A DNA stretch of 64,000 bases from Vibrio splendidus (lineage in GTDB: Bacteria; Pseudomonadota; Gammaproteobacteria; Enterobacterales; Vibrionaceae), in assembly GCF_002873455.1 (NCBI RefSeq), contig NZ_MCUN01000018.1, positions 62,001 through 126,000 on the forward strand. Reading direction: 5' to 3'. Below, piece after piece: positions 8,990-18,155 of the stretch. The notes under the pieces are model-generated. The model had not been told where the DNA came from. It searched no databases and saw only the letters and a list, made by a program, of their open reading frames with translations. The position numbers and the translations under genes were made by a program. Within the stretch, counting starts at the first letter, position 1. The number at the start of each line of letters is the position of its first letter.

Positions 8990-9442
8990 TTGAGTTTTGA
9001 AGTATATTTACTGCTTTTGGCAATCGTGTGTGTCTATGTATCGGTTACCGATTTTCTCTATCGCAAGATACAAAATCACGCATTGTTGATATTACTCTTT
9101 TTGCAATGTTTTCTGTCACCGTTAGACATTCAAATTATGAGCTTTTTACTGGTGTTAGGGGGAGGGCTGATTCTTTACGCCCTGATTTGGATTGGAGCCG
9201 GTGATATTAAATATGTCGCGGTTCTATCACTTACCATACCTCTCAACGATTTACTTTGGGCGTTTGTTATGACGGCTTTTGCTGGCGGATTTTTAGCCGT
9301 TATTTATCTCGTAAATAATAAGCTGATAAGTAAAAAGCTAATAAGAAAAGCATCGAACGACCAACAAGGTATTCCATATGGGATAGCAATTAGCGTTGGA
9401 TTCTACTTGGTAATTTTAACTCAAAACACGCCACATATATAA
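8990..9442 (+). CDS. tadV: TadV/CpaA-type prepilin peptidase
   Basis: An inner-membrane aspartyl peptidase of the A24 family that cleaves the Flp leader. The 150-residue protein is almost entirely hydrophobic segments and has the two catalytic aspartates: Asp21 in VSVTDF and Asp72 in GAGDIKY, the GxGD motif. It lacks the N-methylase domain of type IV pilus PilD, as usual for TadV. The start is TTG at 8990; no upstream in-frame ATG or GTG fits, and the first Met is internal (residue 50), which would lose the first aspartate. It is the second gene of the Tad operon. Confidence 0.92.
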   Translation: MSFEVYLLLLAIVCVYVSVTDFLYRKIQNHALLILLFLQCFLSPLDIQIMSFLLVLGGGLILYALIWIGAGDIKYVAVLSLTIPLNDLLWAFVMTAFAGGFLAVIYLVNNKLISKKLIRKASNDQQGIPYGIAISVGFYLVILTQNTPHI

Positions 9443-9463
9443 ACCTCCAAGAATGAGAACATT

Positions 9464-10288
9464 ATGAGATCTCGACTGGTATTACTTGTTGCCATTGCTG
9501 CCTTAATAGTCGGCGCGCTAGGCGTTGTCGATTTGTTGAAGAGTGAACCTCAACCGACAACGACCGCTGAAGTGGTGGAAGAAAAAAATGAAGAGCATGT
9601 TGCCGTTTGGATGACCACGGAACCTTATGAAAAAGGACGTGCGATCGATGCGCAAGGTGTCATAAAACAACAACTCCCTCTTAGTGAAGCATTAACGCTT
9701 GGTGTCAGAGAAGACGCACAAATCAGCTTTTCACCCTCCATTTTGCTCAATCGCAACCTTAACGCAGGTGAGGTGGTACTACCTGAATATCAAGTGACGC
9801 CTGGCCAGTCCGGATACATCGACCTTTTGATCACGGAAGGTATGACGTTATACCCACTCAAAGTCAGTGACAAAAACCTAATCAACGATTATATCCGCCC
9901 TGGAACGTCCATCGATATCCTCACTGTGAGTTCTCCAAACGATAACTTAGCTGGAAATATCGATAAGCCGAAGCGCTTTAGAGGGGTGAAGGCGTCAATG
10001 TTTCTTAAAAACGTCAAAGTACTCAACATTGGCAATGACGCAACTGGTGACAGTTCTATTAACGCTCGCGCTCCGAATAAAGAGGATGGACTGACTACGG
10101 TGGTCATCGAAGTTAGCCCCGACGAGTTACCAAAACTTGCGCTAGCACAACGAACAATGCACATCGAAATTTACCGAAGCCAAACCTACACGCAACCCGA
10201 GTTCGCGGAGGTGCGCAATATTATCGATAACTATACAGGGATTGCTGAGTTACGTGGTAACGAGAACAACCCGAGAGAGGCTTTGTGA
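9464..10288 (+). CDS. rcpC: RcpC/CpaB Flp pilus assembly protein
   Basis: A 274-residue periplasmic protein anchored by one N-terminal membrane segment (about residues 4-22). Its middle section carries the SAF-like beta-clip region typical of CpaB/RcpC (AIDAQGVIKQQLPLSEA and following), and DYIRPGTSIDILTV matches the conserved RcpC core. In Tad systems it works with the RcpA secretin and may bind peptidoglycan. The stop overlaps the rcpA start (TGATG), indicating translational coupling. Gene order confirms the assignment. Confidence 0.88.
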   Translation: MRSRLVLLVAIAALIVGALGVVDLLKSEPQPTTTAEVVEEKNEEHVAVWMTTEPYEKGRAIDAQGVIKQQLPLSEALTLGVREDAQISFSPSILLNRNLNAGEVVLPEYQVTPGQSGYIDLLITEGMTLYPLKVSDKNLINDYIRPGTSIDILTVSSPNDNLAGNIDKPKRFRGVKASMFLKNVKVLNIGNDATGDSSINARAPNKEDGLTTVVIEVSPDELPKLALAQRTMHIEIYRSQTYTQPEFAEVRNIIDNYTGIAELRGNENNPREAL

Positions 10289-11658
10289 TGATGATTCACT
10301 ATCGAATCAAACAAGTACTGTTTGCTTCCATTCTAGCGCCGCTGATTAGCTTACTTTCTATAACAAACGCTTTTGCCGCCGATCGCTCCATCACGCTCAA
10401 TGATGGTCAGCACATCCAGCTAAAAAGTCCCATTGGCCAAGTGTTTATTAATAACCCTGACATCGTCGACTACAAAATAATTAACGACAACACGATAGTT
10501 GTGTTCGCCAATGCTATTGGGCAATCGCGACTGATCGTCTATGGCATTGATGGTGATGTTCTGCTTTCAGACCGCATTATTGTTGATTTGGATTTAACGG
10601 ATATTAGACGACAACTCAAATTTCATTTCCCTGATGCCAAAGTCAAGATTCAGTCTGTGGGAGAGCAAGTCGCCGTGAGTGGTCTTGTTGATTCCGAAGC
10701 GACTCGTGACGACATCTATCGTTTGGTTGCGACTCTGCTTGGACGAGAAAAAACAGAGAAATGGGACAAAACGGTGAAGCTGGAGTTTAAGTCCGATAGC
10801 TCAAATTATGAAGAACCCGAAGGCATGGTGTTTGCGCGCAATATGACGTGGGAAGGGATCGTCGAGCGTATTGAAGTGGCAACGACCCAGCAAGTGAACG
10901 TCAAAATATCGGTAGCGCAAGTAACGGAGTCGTTTGGACAAACCGTTGGTGTTGATTGGAGTTCAGTAGGTTCAAGCGTCGGCGAATTTGTTTTCGACCA
11001 ATTCGAGGCAGCAAACCTCAGTACGTTAATCACGGCATTAGGTAACGACCAGATTGCTGAAGTTCTGGCTGAACCTAACTTAACCGTGTTGTCCGGTGAG
11101 TCTGCAAGTTTCCTTGTGGGCGGCGAAGTGCCCGTTATCGTTACTACCAGTAACAATGTGAACATTTCCTTCAAAGAGTTCGGCATCAAACTCGATCTCA
11201 CCGCGAAAGTGCTTAGCCAAGACAGAATCCGCATGCAATTAGCGCCAGAAGTAAGCGAAGTTGAAGGTTATATAGAAACGGCAGGTATCAAAGTTCCGCA
11301 ACTGGCTTCACGACGTGCGATGACAACCGTTGAGTTAGCCGATGGCGATAGCTTCGTTCTTGGTGGCTTGATGAGCAGTGCTGATTTGGAAAAAATGCAT
11401 AAAATCCCTTTTGTGGGCGATATACCAGTACTCGGTGCCGCCTTCCGCAAAGCAACCACAGAAAGAAAACGAACTGAATTGATCATCGTTGCTACCGTGA
11501 ATCTTGTTGAACCGATGAAACCGAAAGACATTCAACTGCCTTACATCAAGAAGACTTCCACATTGGCGCGTTGGCTAAACATTAAGTGGGATGGTAAGTC
11601 GGTGACATCTTCTGATGCAACGATTCGTCTGTTGTCGCAAGGAGGGTTTATCCAATGA
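10288..11658 (+). CDS. rcpA: RcpA/CpaC secretin of the Tad pilus
   Basis: Outer-membrane channel for the Flp pilus. The product has a signal peptide (hydrophobic run ending ITNAFAADR), an N-terminal BON/T2SS-like domain (DGQHIQLKSPIGQVFINNPD), and a C-terminal secretin domain with VLAEPNLTVLSGESASFLVG and VPVLGAAFRK near the end. ATGs at 10288 and 10291 are in frame; a GTG at 10285 is also possible. It overlaps the rcpC stop and ends 4 bp inside the next gene. Length is close to other RcpA proteins. Confidence 0.93.
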   Translation: MMIHYRIKQVLFASILAPLISLLSITNAFAADRSITLNDGQHIQLKSPIGQVFINNPDIVDYKIINDNTIVVFANAIGQSRLIVYGIDGDVLLSDRIIVDLDLTDIRRQLKFHFPDAKVKIQSVGEQVAVSGLVDSEATRDDIYRLVATLLGREKTEKWDKTVKLEFKSDSSNYEEPEGMVFARNMTWEGIVERIEVATTQQVNVKISVAQVTESFGQTVGVDWSSVGSSVGEFVFDQFEAANLSTLITALGNDQIAEVLAEPNLTVLSGESASFLVGGEVPVIVTTSNNVNISFKEFGIKLDLTAKVLSQDRIRMQLAPEVSEVEGYIETAGIKVPQLASRRAMTTVELADGDSFVLGGLMSSADLEKMHKIPFVGDIPVLGAAFRKATTERKRTELIIVATVNLVEPMKPKDIQLPYIKKTSTLARWLNIKWDGKSVTSSDATIRLLSQGGFIQ

Positions 11659-12134
11659 AGAAATTACTATTAATGGCGTTATTTACCACGTCACTTTTAG
11701 GCTGCGCCTCTGAGCAATATTTTGTCGGACATGGTGCTGAAGCCTTGGTGTACAAAGAGCATCATAGCTTTGAGTTTGCGATGAAAAACCGTGCTGAAAC
11801 CACCAAGCAGATTACCGCTTTGATTCAAGATATTGAGTCAACGGACAAAGAAGCCACTTATGTCGTGGATTACAAATCAACCCGTAGCAAACAGATGTTG
11901 CAAGCGATCTTCGATCAATATCCGTCACATGTCATCGCGCCACAAAGAGTCTTGTATCGAAACGCTCAGTTGTTACCGAGCGACTTAAAGATTCAGGTGA
12001 CCTTAACGCGTTTGAAGACTCAAGAATGCGCACCAGCACAGATTCACGTTCGGTTGAGGCAGCCAGACTGCTTTGCTGAATCGATGCGCTTGAAGCAAGT
12101 GGCTTACAAGTCTCGATTGGTAGGAGAGCAATAA
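11655..12134 (+). CDS. Outer-membrane lipoprotein of the Tad locus (RcpB/CpaD-like position)
   Basis: A 159-residue predicted lipoprotein: a short signal peptide ends in the lipobox LLGC with Cys17 as the lipidation site. The mature part has no motif I can name. Between rcpA and tadZ, Tad loci normally carry RcpB or CpaD, an outer-membrane protein that helps the secretin, so this is the positional equivalent. Sequence similarity to RcpB is not evident by eye. It overlaps both neighbours by 1-4 bp, so it is certainly part of the operon. Confidence 0.75.
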   Translation: MKKLLLMALFTTSLLGCASEQYFVGHGAEALVYKEHHSFEFAMKNRAETTKQITALIQDIESTDKEATYVVDYKSTRSKQMLQAIFDQYPSHVIAPQRVLYRNAQLLPSDLKIQVTLTRLKTQECAPAQIHVRLRQPDCFAESMRLKQVAYKSRLVGEQ

Positions 12135-13375
12135 TGTTTGACCTGACTAAAGCATTAACAACAAAGGCTAAGCCAGTTCAGACCGGAACGACAGGTGTTG
12201 CCGGATGTACTTTGTTCTATCAATCTCAAGAGTGTTTAGATCTTGTTCAAGAAGTCTTCCGATTTGAAGGGTGGAATGATCCTGCATGCGTTAAAGCCAA
12301 AGCCGGCTTGACCAAGCTGACAGAACAACAAAGTAGCCACATTGTGATTCTAGAGCTTAATGAATCAACCAATGTGGTTGAAGACGCTAAATCCTTTGCC
12401 AGCAAGCTACCCACGCATAAAGGGGTGGTTGTGATTGGTAAAGAGGATGCGATTTCTACGCTTCGTTCGCTTAAAGATATGGGTTTTTACTACGTGTTCT
12501 GGCCAGTGAATAAGCAGGAATTTGCTGACTTCTTAAACCACGTAAGTAAGAACCTGAAGACTTTCTCTGGTGTGAGCCAAAAACGTAAAGCGAAGCGAGT
12601 GGCGATTGTTGGTTCAAAAGGCGGCGTGGGTGCATCGTTTCTATCAACCGAGTTGAGCTCACTATTATCGACGCAAGGTTCAGACACGATTCTCGTCGAT
12701 CATCAATATGCGGATACCAACCTTGATGTCTTGCTCGGCCTAAAAGACTTTAAGCCGAGAACCATTGACGAGTTCACCGCACCATTGCATGAAATGGATG
12801 AAGAAGGGGCGTTGAGTTACCTAATCAATGCTCGCAAGAACTTACGTCTGTTGGCGATTGATGGCGACATGAGTCAAACCGATGTTCTTAATTACAACCA
12901 AACCTTGTGTGATCTGTTAGCGCGCAACACCAATTTCATTATTGAAGACTTTTCGGGTGGCGTGGATTTCAAAGTTGAACCTCAACTCTTGGTAGAAAAC
13001 TTTGATGTGGTTGTGTTGGTGTTGGATGCGTCAGTGTCTTCAGTAAGAAGTGCAAAACGACTGTTTGAAAAAGTCTCCAACTTACAGCTTTCGCTATCGT
13101 CGCGCACTCGTGTGATTACCGTGGTGAACTACCATCGCCCGGAAAATGCCTACGTCTTACAAAAGCCCGACCTGATTAAGTATTTAGGCGCCAATGTTGA
13201 CCTCGAAGTCGATTACTGCAAAGCGTTAGCGCACATCATTATCGATGGTAAACGCGGCCATAAGCATGACCGTCACATTAGTCGTTCTATGGAACAACTG
13301 GTGAAGCTGATCAATGGTCAGCCGATGGATCAGAAGGGCATGAATTCTTGGTTGAAAAAGGTGCGTGTTAAATGA
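12134..13375 (+). CDS. tadZ: TadZ/CpaE pilus-localising ATPase
   Basis: A ParA/MinD-superfamily protein that places the Tad machine at the pole in studied species. The 413-residue product has an N-terminal receiver-like domain without an obvious phosphorylation site (about residues 20-145), then the ATPase domain with the deviant Walker A GSKGGVGAS at about 160-168 and the VDHQYADTNLDVLLGL segment (ParA normally DxDxQ...N). It starts on the last base of the preceding stop and overlaps tadA by 4 bp. Confidence 0.9.
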   Translation: MFDLTKALTTKAKPVQTGTTGVAGCTLFYQSQECLDLVQEVFRFEGWNDPACVKAKAGLTKLTEQQSSHIVILELNESTNVVEDAKSFASKLPTHKGVVVIGKEDAISTLRSLKDMGFYYVFWPVNKQEFADFLNHVSKNLKTFSGVSQKRKAKRVAIVGSKGGVGASFLSTELSSLLSTQGSDTILVDHQYADTNLDVLLGLKDFKPRTIDEFTAPLHEMDEEGALSYLINARKNLRLLAIDGDMSQTDVLNYNQTLCDLLARNTNFIIEDFSGGVDFKVEPQLLVENFDVVVLVLDASVSSVRSAKRLFEKVSNLQLSLSSRTRVITVVNYHRPENAYVLQKPDLIKYLGANVDLEVDYCKALAHIIIDGKRGHKHDRHISRSMEQLVKLINGQPMDQKGMNSWLKKVRVK

Positions 13376-14643
13376 GTTCTAACAAAGACTTATACCTTGC
13401 GTTTCGTGGCCAGATCTTTGAAGCCCTAGATGCAGAAGCGGTTCAGAAAATGAGTCGTCGAGACCTTGAATCGCAAATACAAGCAGCGGTTGATTTGTTG
13501 GCGAATAGCTACCAAAGACCGATTACCTCGATGATGAAGTCAGGCTTGGTGAAAAGCCTGATTGATGAACTGTTTGGCTTGGGGCCTTTACAGCCCTTGG
13601 TCGAAGACCAGTCTATTTCTGACATCATGGTCAACGGACCCAATAACATCTTTTTCGAACGACACGGCAAGGTGAAAAAGTCCGAAGTCTCGTTTGTGAA
13701 TGAAGAACAGTTGTTAGCCATTGCTAAGCGTATTGCCTCACGTGTCGGAAGACGTGTCGATGAACTTTCGCCGACGGTCGACGCCAGGTTAGAAGACGGC
13801 AGCCGTGTGAACATCGTGATTCCTCCCATTTCGTTGGATGGTACTTCGATCTCTATTCGTAAGTTCAGAGAGCAGAACATCGGCTTTGAAGATTTGATTG
13901 GCTTCGGCTCTATGTCTCCAGATATGGCGAGAGTGCTGATGATCGCTTCGCGCTGTCGAATCAATGTGTTGATCTCTGGCGGTACCGGCTCAGGTAAAAC
14001 CACGCTGCTCAATGCGCTATCTCAATACATTGCTGAAGATGAACGTATTGTCACGATTGAAGATGCGGCTGAACTGCGCCTGCAACAACCCAACTTAGTC
14101 CGACTCGAAACACGTACCTCGAGTGTTGAACAAACTGGAGCGGTAACCCAGCGTGAGTTAGTGATCAATGCACTTCGTATGCGTCCAGACCGCATTATTC
14201 TTGGTGAGTGTCGTGGCTCTGAAGCATTCGAAATGCTGCAAGCGATGAACACCGGACACGATGGGTCTATGTCTACGCTGCACGCCAACACGCCGCGCGA
14301 TGCGATTGCTCGTGTTGAATCGATGGTCATGATGGCGAACCTAAATCAGCCTCTTGATGCGATTAGAAGAACGATCGTGAGTGCCGTTCAAATGATTGTT
14401 CAGGTTAACAGGTTGCGCGATGGGTCTCGTAAGATAACAAGCATCTCGGAAATCGTCGGCCTAGAAGGCGACAGCGTGGTGATGGAAGAGATTTATCGTT
14501 TTCGTTATGACGACGCGCACTACGGAGAAACCGTTAAAGGCGAATTTGTCACCGACGGCATTATGCAGCGATCTGAGCTTGTGAAAAAAGCACAATTCTT
14601 CGGGCTCTACGAAGAGCTGAAAGCATCGTTTAAGGGGGCCTAG
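13372..14643 (+). CDS. tadA: TadA/CpaF secretion ATPase
   Basis: The hexameric cytoplasmic motor of the Tad pilus, in the VirB11/PulE family. The 423-residue product carries the N-terminal CpaF region (ISDIMVNGPNNIFFERHGK), Walker A GGTGSGKTT at about residues 204-212, the Asp box VTIEDAAELRL, Walker B-like RPDRIILGECRGSEA, and the His box GSMSTLHANT. All expected catalytic elements are present. It sits between tadZ (4-bp overlap) and tadB (1-bp gap). Confidence 0.96.
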   Translation: MSSNKDLYLAFRGQIFEALDAEAVQKMSRRDLESQIQAAVDLLANSYQRPITSMMKSGLVKSLIDELFGLGPLQPLVEDQSISDIMVNGPNNIFFERHGKVKKSEVSFVNEEQLLAIAKRIASRVGRRVDELSPTVDARLEDGSRVNIVIPPISLDGTSISIRKFREQNIGFEDLIGFGSMSPDMARVLMIASRCRINVLISGGTGSGKTTLLNALSQYIAEDERIVTIEDAAELRLQQPNLVRLETRTSSVEQTGAVTQRELVINALRMRPDRIILGECRGSEAFEMLQAMNTGHDGSMSTLHANTPRDAIARVESMVMMANLNQPLDAIRRTIVSAVQMIVQVNRLRDGSRKITSISEIVGLEGDSVVMEEIYRFRYDDAHYGETVKGEFVTDGIMQRSELVKKAQFFGLYEELKASFKGA

Positions 14644-14644
14644 A

Positions 14645-15547
14645 ATGCTTTGGCTTTCGTTAATCCTCTTGGCGTTTGTGCTGCTTTTGATCCGAGATTC
14701 AAAAGTGAAAAAGGTCAATCAGTTTTTCAATATTGAAGAAGTAGAAGCTGAAAACTTCAATGCCATTAACGTCAAGTCATTGGTACGTAAACAAAACTGG
14801 CAAAAATTCAAAGAGTCTGTGTCACCCACGTTGATGGTATTAGGTCCACGCTCTTCTTTGTACATCGCGCTCTATATCACGGGCAGCATCATCGCATCTT
14901 GGTACATCGTTGTTGAGTTGTTATCAATCACCAATACGTGGTTTGTACTGGGTTCATCTATGGTGTTTACCCTTTGCGGTTATCGATTCCTGGTCACAAG
15001 AAGACGTCGAGAATTTGAGAATACGTTCCCTGATGCGCTGAACATTCTGATGAGTGCGGTAACGGCAGGTGACAGCTTAATGCAAGCTATCGGTTATGTT
15101 GGCGATGTGATGCATAACCCGATTGGTCGTGAATTTAAGCTAATGGGTGACCGACTGAAATTGGGTGAGTCGCCAGAAGTGGTGCTTAAACGATCGTGCA
15201 AAAACTATCCTTATCCGGAGTTTCTTTTCTTTACCGTGACGATCAGAGCGAATATCGCGCGAGGCGGCCAACTCAAAGGTGTGTTAGCGCGGTTGATTAG
15301 GGTGCTGGTGGACTCTAGAACACTCGAGAAAAAGAAGATGGCGATGACTTCGGAAGCCCGAATTTCCGCCAAAATTGTTGCCGCGATCCCTTTGATTTTT
15401 ATGCTTATTCTTAACTACGTCAATCCAGATAATGTGGAGTTTGTTCTCTATGACCCTGAGGGAAGGCTGGTACTGTTTTACGTATTGGGTAGTGAGCTTT
15501 TCGGTTTATTCCTTGTTTGGTTATTAGTGAGAGGAGTACGCGCATGA
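14645..15547 (+). CDS. tadB: TadB inner-membrane platform protein
   Basis: A polytopic membrane protein of the T2SS GspF-like family that, with TadC, forms the platform above TadA. The 300-residue product has an N-terminal membrane helix, a pair of helices at about residues 75-120, a cytoplasmic T2SSF domain (FPDALNILMSAVTAGDSLMQ, RGGQLKGVLARL) and two C-terminal helices. It follows tadA by one base and overlaps tadC by 4 bp. Confidence 0.92.
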   Translation: MLWLSLILLAFVLLLIRDSKVKKVNQFFNIEEVEAENFNAINVKSLVRKQNWQKFKESVSPTLMVLGPRSSLYIALYITGSIIASWYIVVELLSITNTWFVLGSSMVFTLCGYRFLVTRRRREFENTFPDALNILMSAVTAGDSLMQAIGYVGDVMHNPIGREFKLMGDRLKLGESPEVVLKRSCKNYPYPEFLFFTVTIRANIARGGQLKGVLARLIRVLVDSRTLEKKKMAMTSEARISAKIVAAIPLIFMLILNYVNPDNVEFVLYDPEGRLVLFYVLGSELFGLFLVWLLVRGVRA

Positions 15548-16386
15548 TGTTACTGGCTTCCCTTATCGTGTTGTTTTTTTCGTTACTGTTTCTGATTGTC
15601 GATTCGATTCGTAAAGAGCAACGACATAAGAAGGTTGCGCTCTATATCGGGGATAATTCGGCTCGTGCGCCTTCGCGCGTAAATCGCTTCTTTGTTCGTT
15701 TTGGTAAAGAACACCGACAAGAACTCGAGCAAAAAATGATTGAGGCGGGTTATTACAACACGGATTGGGCAAAATTTTATTTTCCGGCCAAATTGTTGGT
15801 ATTAGCGTTGGTTTCAGGCTTGGTTTTGTTAGGGGACATGACATCCACCAACAAACTGATCGTGGTTATTTTCTCGCTGATTGGCGTCATTGTCGTCCCA
15901 GATACAATGCTACAAATGCGCCGCAAGATGTTGATCAGTCGAACCTCGGCTCAACTGCCGTATTTGCTCGACATGATGTCGGTATGTGTCCAAACCGGTA
16001 TGACGATTGAAGCGGCGTTGGTTTATTTGGGCAAAGAGTTAGCTGAATTTGATTCAGACCTTTGCTACCAGATTAAGCGCACATCCGATTCTGCAAAAAT
16101 ACACGGTTTGGAAAAGGCGCTCAATGATCTGAGTGAACGTATCCCAACGCCTCCAGTACGAAGCTTTGTACTGACTATCATTCAAAACTTGCAATACGGC
16201 ACATCCGTGGCTCAGGTACTAAGTGATCTCGCAGAGGACATGCGAAAAGTCCAAATTCTTACGGTTGAGGAAAAGGTAGGTAAGCTCTCCGCGAAGATGA
16301 GTGTCCCTTTGATCCTTTTCATCATGTTTCCGATCGTCATCTTGATTCTCGCACCGAGCATCATGCAAATGACATTGAACATATAG
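15544..16386 (+). CDS. tadC: TadC inner-membrane platform protein
   Basis: Partner of TadB. A GspF-like domain is visible as LPYLLDMMSVCVQTGMTIEA followed by LQYGTSVAQVLSDLAEDMR, with helices at the N-terminus, mid-region and C-terminus. I place the start at the ATG at 15544, overlapping the tadB stop as ATGA and preceded by GAGGAG. An open extension to 15517 lies inside tadB and is unlikely. The resulting 280 residues fit TadC. Confidence 0.92.
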   Translation: MMLLASLIVLFFSLLFLIVDSIRKEQRHKKVALYIGDNSARAPSRVNRFFVRFGKEHRQELEQKMIEAGYYNTDWAKFYFPAKLLVLALVSGLVLLGDMTSTNKLIVVIFSLIGVIVVPDTMLQMRRKMLISRTSAQLPYLLDMMSVCVQTGMTIEAALVYLGKELAEFDSDLCYQIKRTSDSAKIHGLEKALNDLSERIPTPPVRSFVLTIIQNLQYGTSVAQVLSDLAEDMRKVQILTVEEKVGKLSAKMSVPLILFIMFPIVILILAPSIMQMTLNI

Positions 16387-16397
16387 GGAGACGACAA

Positions 16398-17135
16398 GTG
16401 AATGGAAAACGTTTTTGTCTGATTTTGTTGTCGATGAGTGTGTTAGCGGGCTGTCAATCGGCCCCTTCAGCACAAGACCTACAGCTTGGCGACGTGACTA
16501 GTATGGAAAAAGTGAAGAACTATGACGGCTTGATTAGTTATTACAAATCCGAGCTAGAGCAGGGCTCTGAAGATCCAGAGGTAAAAGAGAAACTGGCATG
16601 GGCATATTTTCGTAAAGGAGATATCGAGTCGGCAGACTTCTATGTTCAACATTTGCAAAAGGAGGGGTTTGAAAATCCCAACTTGTACCAGTTAGAAGGG
16701 CAAGTGTTTGATGCAAGAAATGACGTTGAAAGTGCCATTGCTGCTTATATGGAGTCAGTAGATGCGGGGAATACCACAGGTCAAATTCACGTTTTACTCG
16801 GCGTCTCATACACCAAAGTTGGAAGATTTAATGAAGCTTACCAAGAACTGAATCGTGCCCGTTTACGCGGTTATGATGATGTCGTGGTTAAGAACAACAT
16901 TGCGATGATTCAAATGGCCAATGGCGAGTACCAACAAGCGATCGAAACGTTAGCCCCGGTTTTAAAAGAAGACCCTGCGAATAAGATAGTTAAAGCGAAC
17001 CTAGCTATCGCACTAATGAAAACCCAGCAAATCGACTCGGCCAAAAAGTTACTTAAAGGCGACTTCTCAGCGGAAGAGATCCAGAGCATTGCCGCTGAAT
17101 TAACTCAGCTAGGAGTTAACGATGAAGCGTCTTAA
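16398..17135 (+). CDS. tadD: TadD TPR lipoprotein
   Basis: A 245-residue outer-membrane lipoprotein needed for secretin and pilus assembly in other Tad systems. The signal peptide ends in a lipobox (LAGC, Cys19), followed by several tetratricopeptide-type helix pairs, for example KEKLAWAYFRKGDIESADFY and KNNIAMIQMANGEYQQAIE. The start is GTG at 16398 after GGGAGACGAC; no in-frame ATG exists near the signal peptide. It overlaps tadE by 14 bp. Confidence 0.9.
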   Translation: MNGKRFCLILLSMSVLAGCQSAPSAQDLQLGDVTSMEKVKNYDGLISYYKSELEQGSEDPEVKEKLAWAYFRKGDIESADFYVQHLQKEGFENPNLYQLEGQVFDARNDVESAIAAYMESVDAGNTTGQIHVLLGVSYTKVGRFNEAYQELNRARLRGYDDVVVKNNIAMIQMANGEYQQAIETLAPVLKEDPANKIVKANLAIALMKTQQIDSAKKLLKGDFSAEEIQSIAAELTQLGVNDEAS

Positions 17136-17604
17136 TAAGCAGAAGGGCGTGACAGCGATTGAGTTTGTGTTGGGTGCGCTTGTTCTGTTTTTCGCCACCT
17201 TTGCGATCTTCGAATCGAGTTACCAGATCTACGTTGTGAACATGACCGAGTATTCGCTGAGAGAAACCATCAGAAATACCAAGATATATGAAGGCGAAGG
17301 GATCAACGAGCAATACGAAAATAAGTTCAAATCGTTAATCGAAGATGATGACAATTTATGGAGCTTCTTAATTGATAGCTCAAGGTTCTCTATCGCAGGT
17401 CAGTACTTCAAAACCTATGACGATTTCGTCGCGAACAGGGGACACTCTGATCAAGGGTTGAACTTCAATTACGACTTAGCCGAGATCACCGTGACCTACC
17501 GCTATACCCCAGTCATTAAATTGGCTGGTGCTGCGGATAGGGATATTTCAAGCACTATGGTTTTGAACTTAGAACACGAGGGGTGGGATAATGATGCGCC
17601 GTAA
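17122..17604 (+). CDS. tadE: TadE pseudopilin-like protein
   Basis: A 160-residue minor pilin-like protein. The leader MKRLNKQKG is followed by VTAIEFVLGALVLFFATFA, the prepilin-like segment with Glu+5 that TadV is known to process in TadE/F. The rest is predicted periplasmic. It overlaps both tadD and tadF by 14 bp, so the three are translationally linked. Confidence 0.88.
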   Translation: MKRLNKQKGVTAIEFVLGALVLFFATFAIFESSYQIYVVNMTEYSLRETIRNTKIYEGEGINEQYENKFKSLIEDDDNLWSFLIDSSRFSIAGQYFKTYDDFVANRGHSDQGLNFNYDLAEITVTYRYTPVIKLAGAADRDISSTMVLNLEHEGWDNDAP

Positions 17605-18151
17605 ACAACGTGTGTCTTACGCGATTCGCCAGCAAGGTTCATTCACCGTTGAATTGCTGTTCATCCTTGTGGCGTTGTGGGGTGTTTATCTGTTTGGCGC
17701 AGACTTGAGTCATCAGCTACTCGTGCGCGCCAAGCTCGATCGATCCAGTTTTGCTTTAGTTAATGTGCTCAAAGAGCGTACTCGTTACTTTGATGCCGAC
17801 GTGTTGGCAGGACAAAACCTACCCGTAACTAATTCAGAGTTAGAAGACATGGCTAAAGTGGCAAGTCGAATGCTCAATACACCAGTTGATAACGTGGCGA
17901 TCAAGATAGAGTCATTGACCAATAAAACGAATGTCGCTGAATTCTCAACCCGCAAGTACAGAAACTTAAATTGCCAAACCGATTCGATTTTCGAGCATGC
18001 GGATTTAGCTCCGGTAGAAAAGGGCGTTGTGTATCCATTGTACCGAATCAGCCTTTGTGAGGAGCAAAGTTCTTGGTTTAAACCCTTCTTCAACAGTGGC
18101 ACCAGTACCACGGTTAAGATTGGATCTTCTTCAATAATGCCTGGGAGATAA
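17591..18151 (+). CDS. tadF: TadF pseudopilin-like protein
   Basis: A 186-residue minor pilin-like protein. A basic leader ends at QQG, then SFTVELLFILVALWGVYLFG, the prepilin-type helix with Glu+5. Several cysteines in the periplasmic part (about residues 132-160) could form a disulphide. ATGs at 17591 and 17594 are both possible. It overlaps tadE and lies 4 bp before tadG. Confidence 0.85.
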   Translation: MMRRKQRVSYAIRQQGSFTVELLFILVALWGVYLFGADLSHQLLVRAKLDRSSFALVNVLKERTRYFDADVLAGQNLPVTNSELEDMAKVASRMLNTPVDNVAIKIESLTNKTNVAEFSTRKYRNLNCQTDSIFEHADLAPVEKGVVYPLYRISLCEEQSSWFKPFFNSGTSTTVKIGSSSIMPGR

Positions 18152-18155
18152 TGAA

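Noticed and set aside
10806..11234. Long minus-strand frame inside rcpA
   Set aside because: A shadow of the secretin gene; there is no ribosome site and the translation has no family features.
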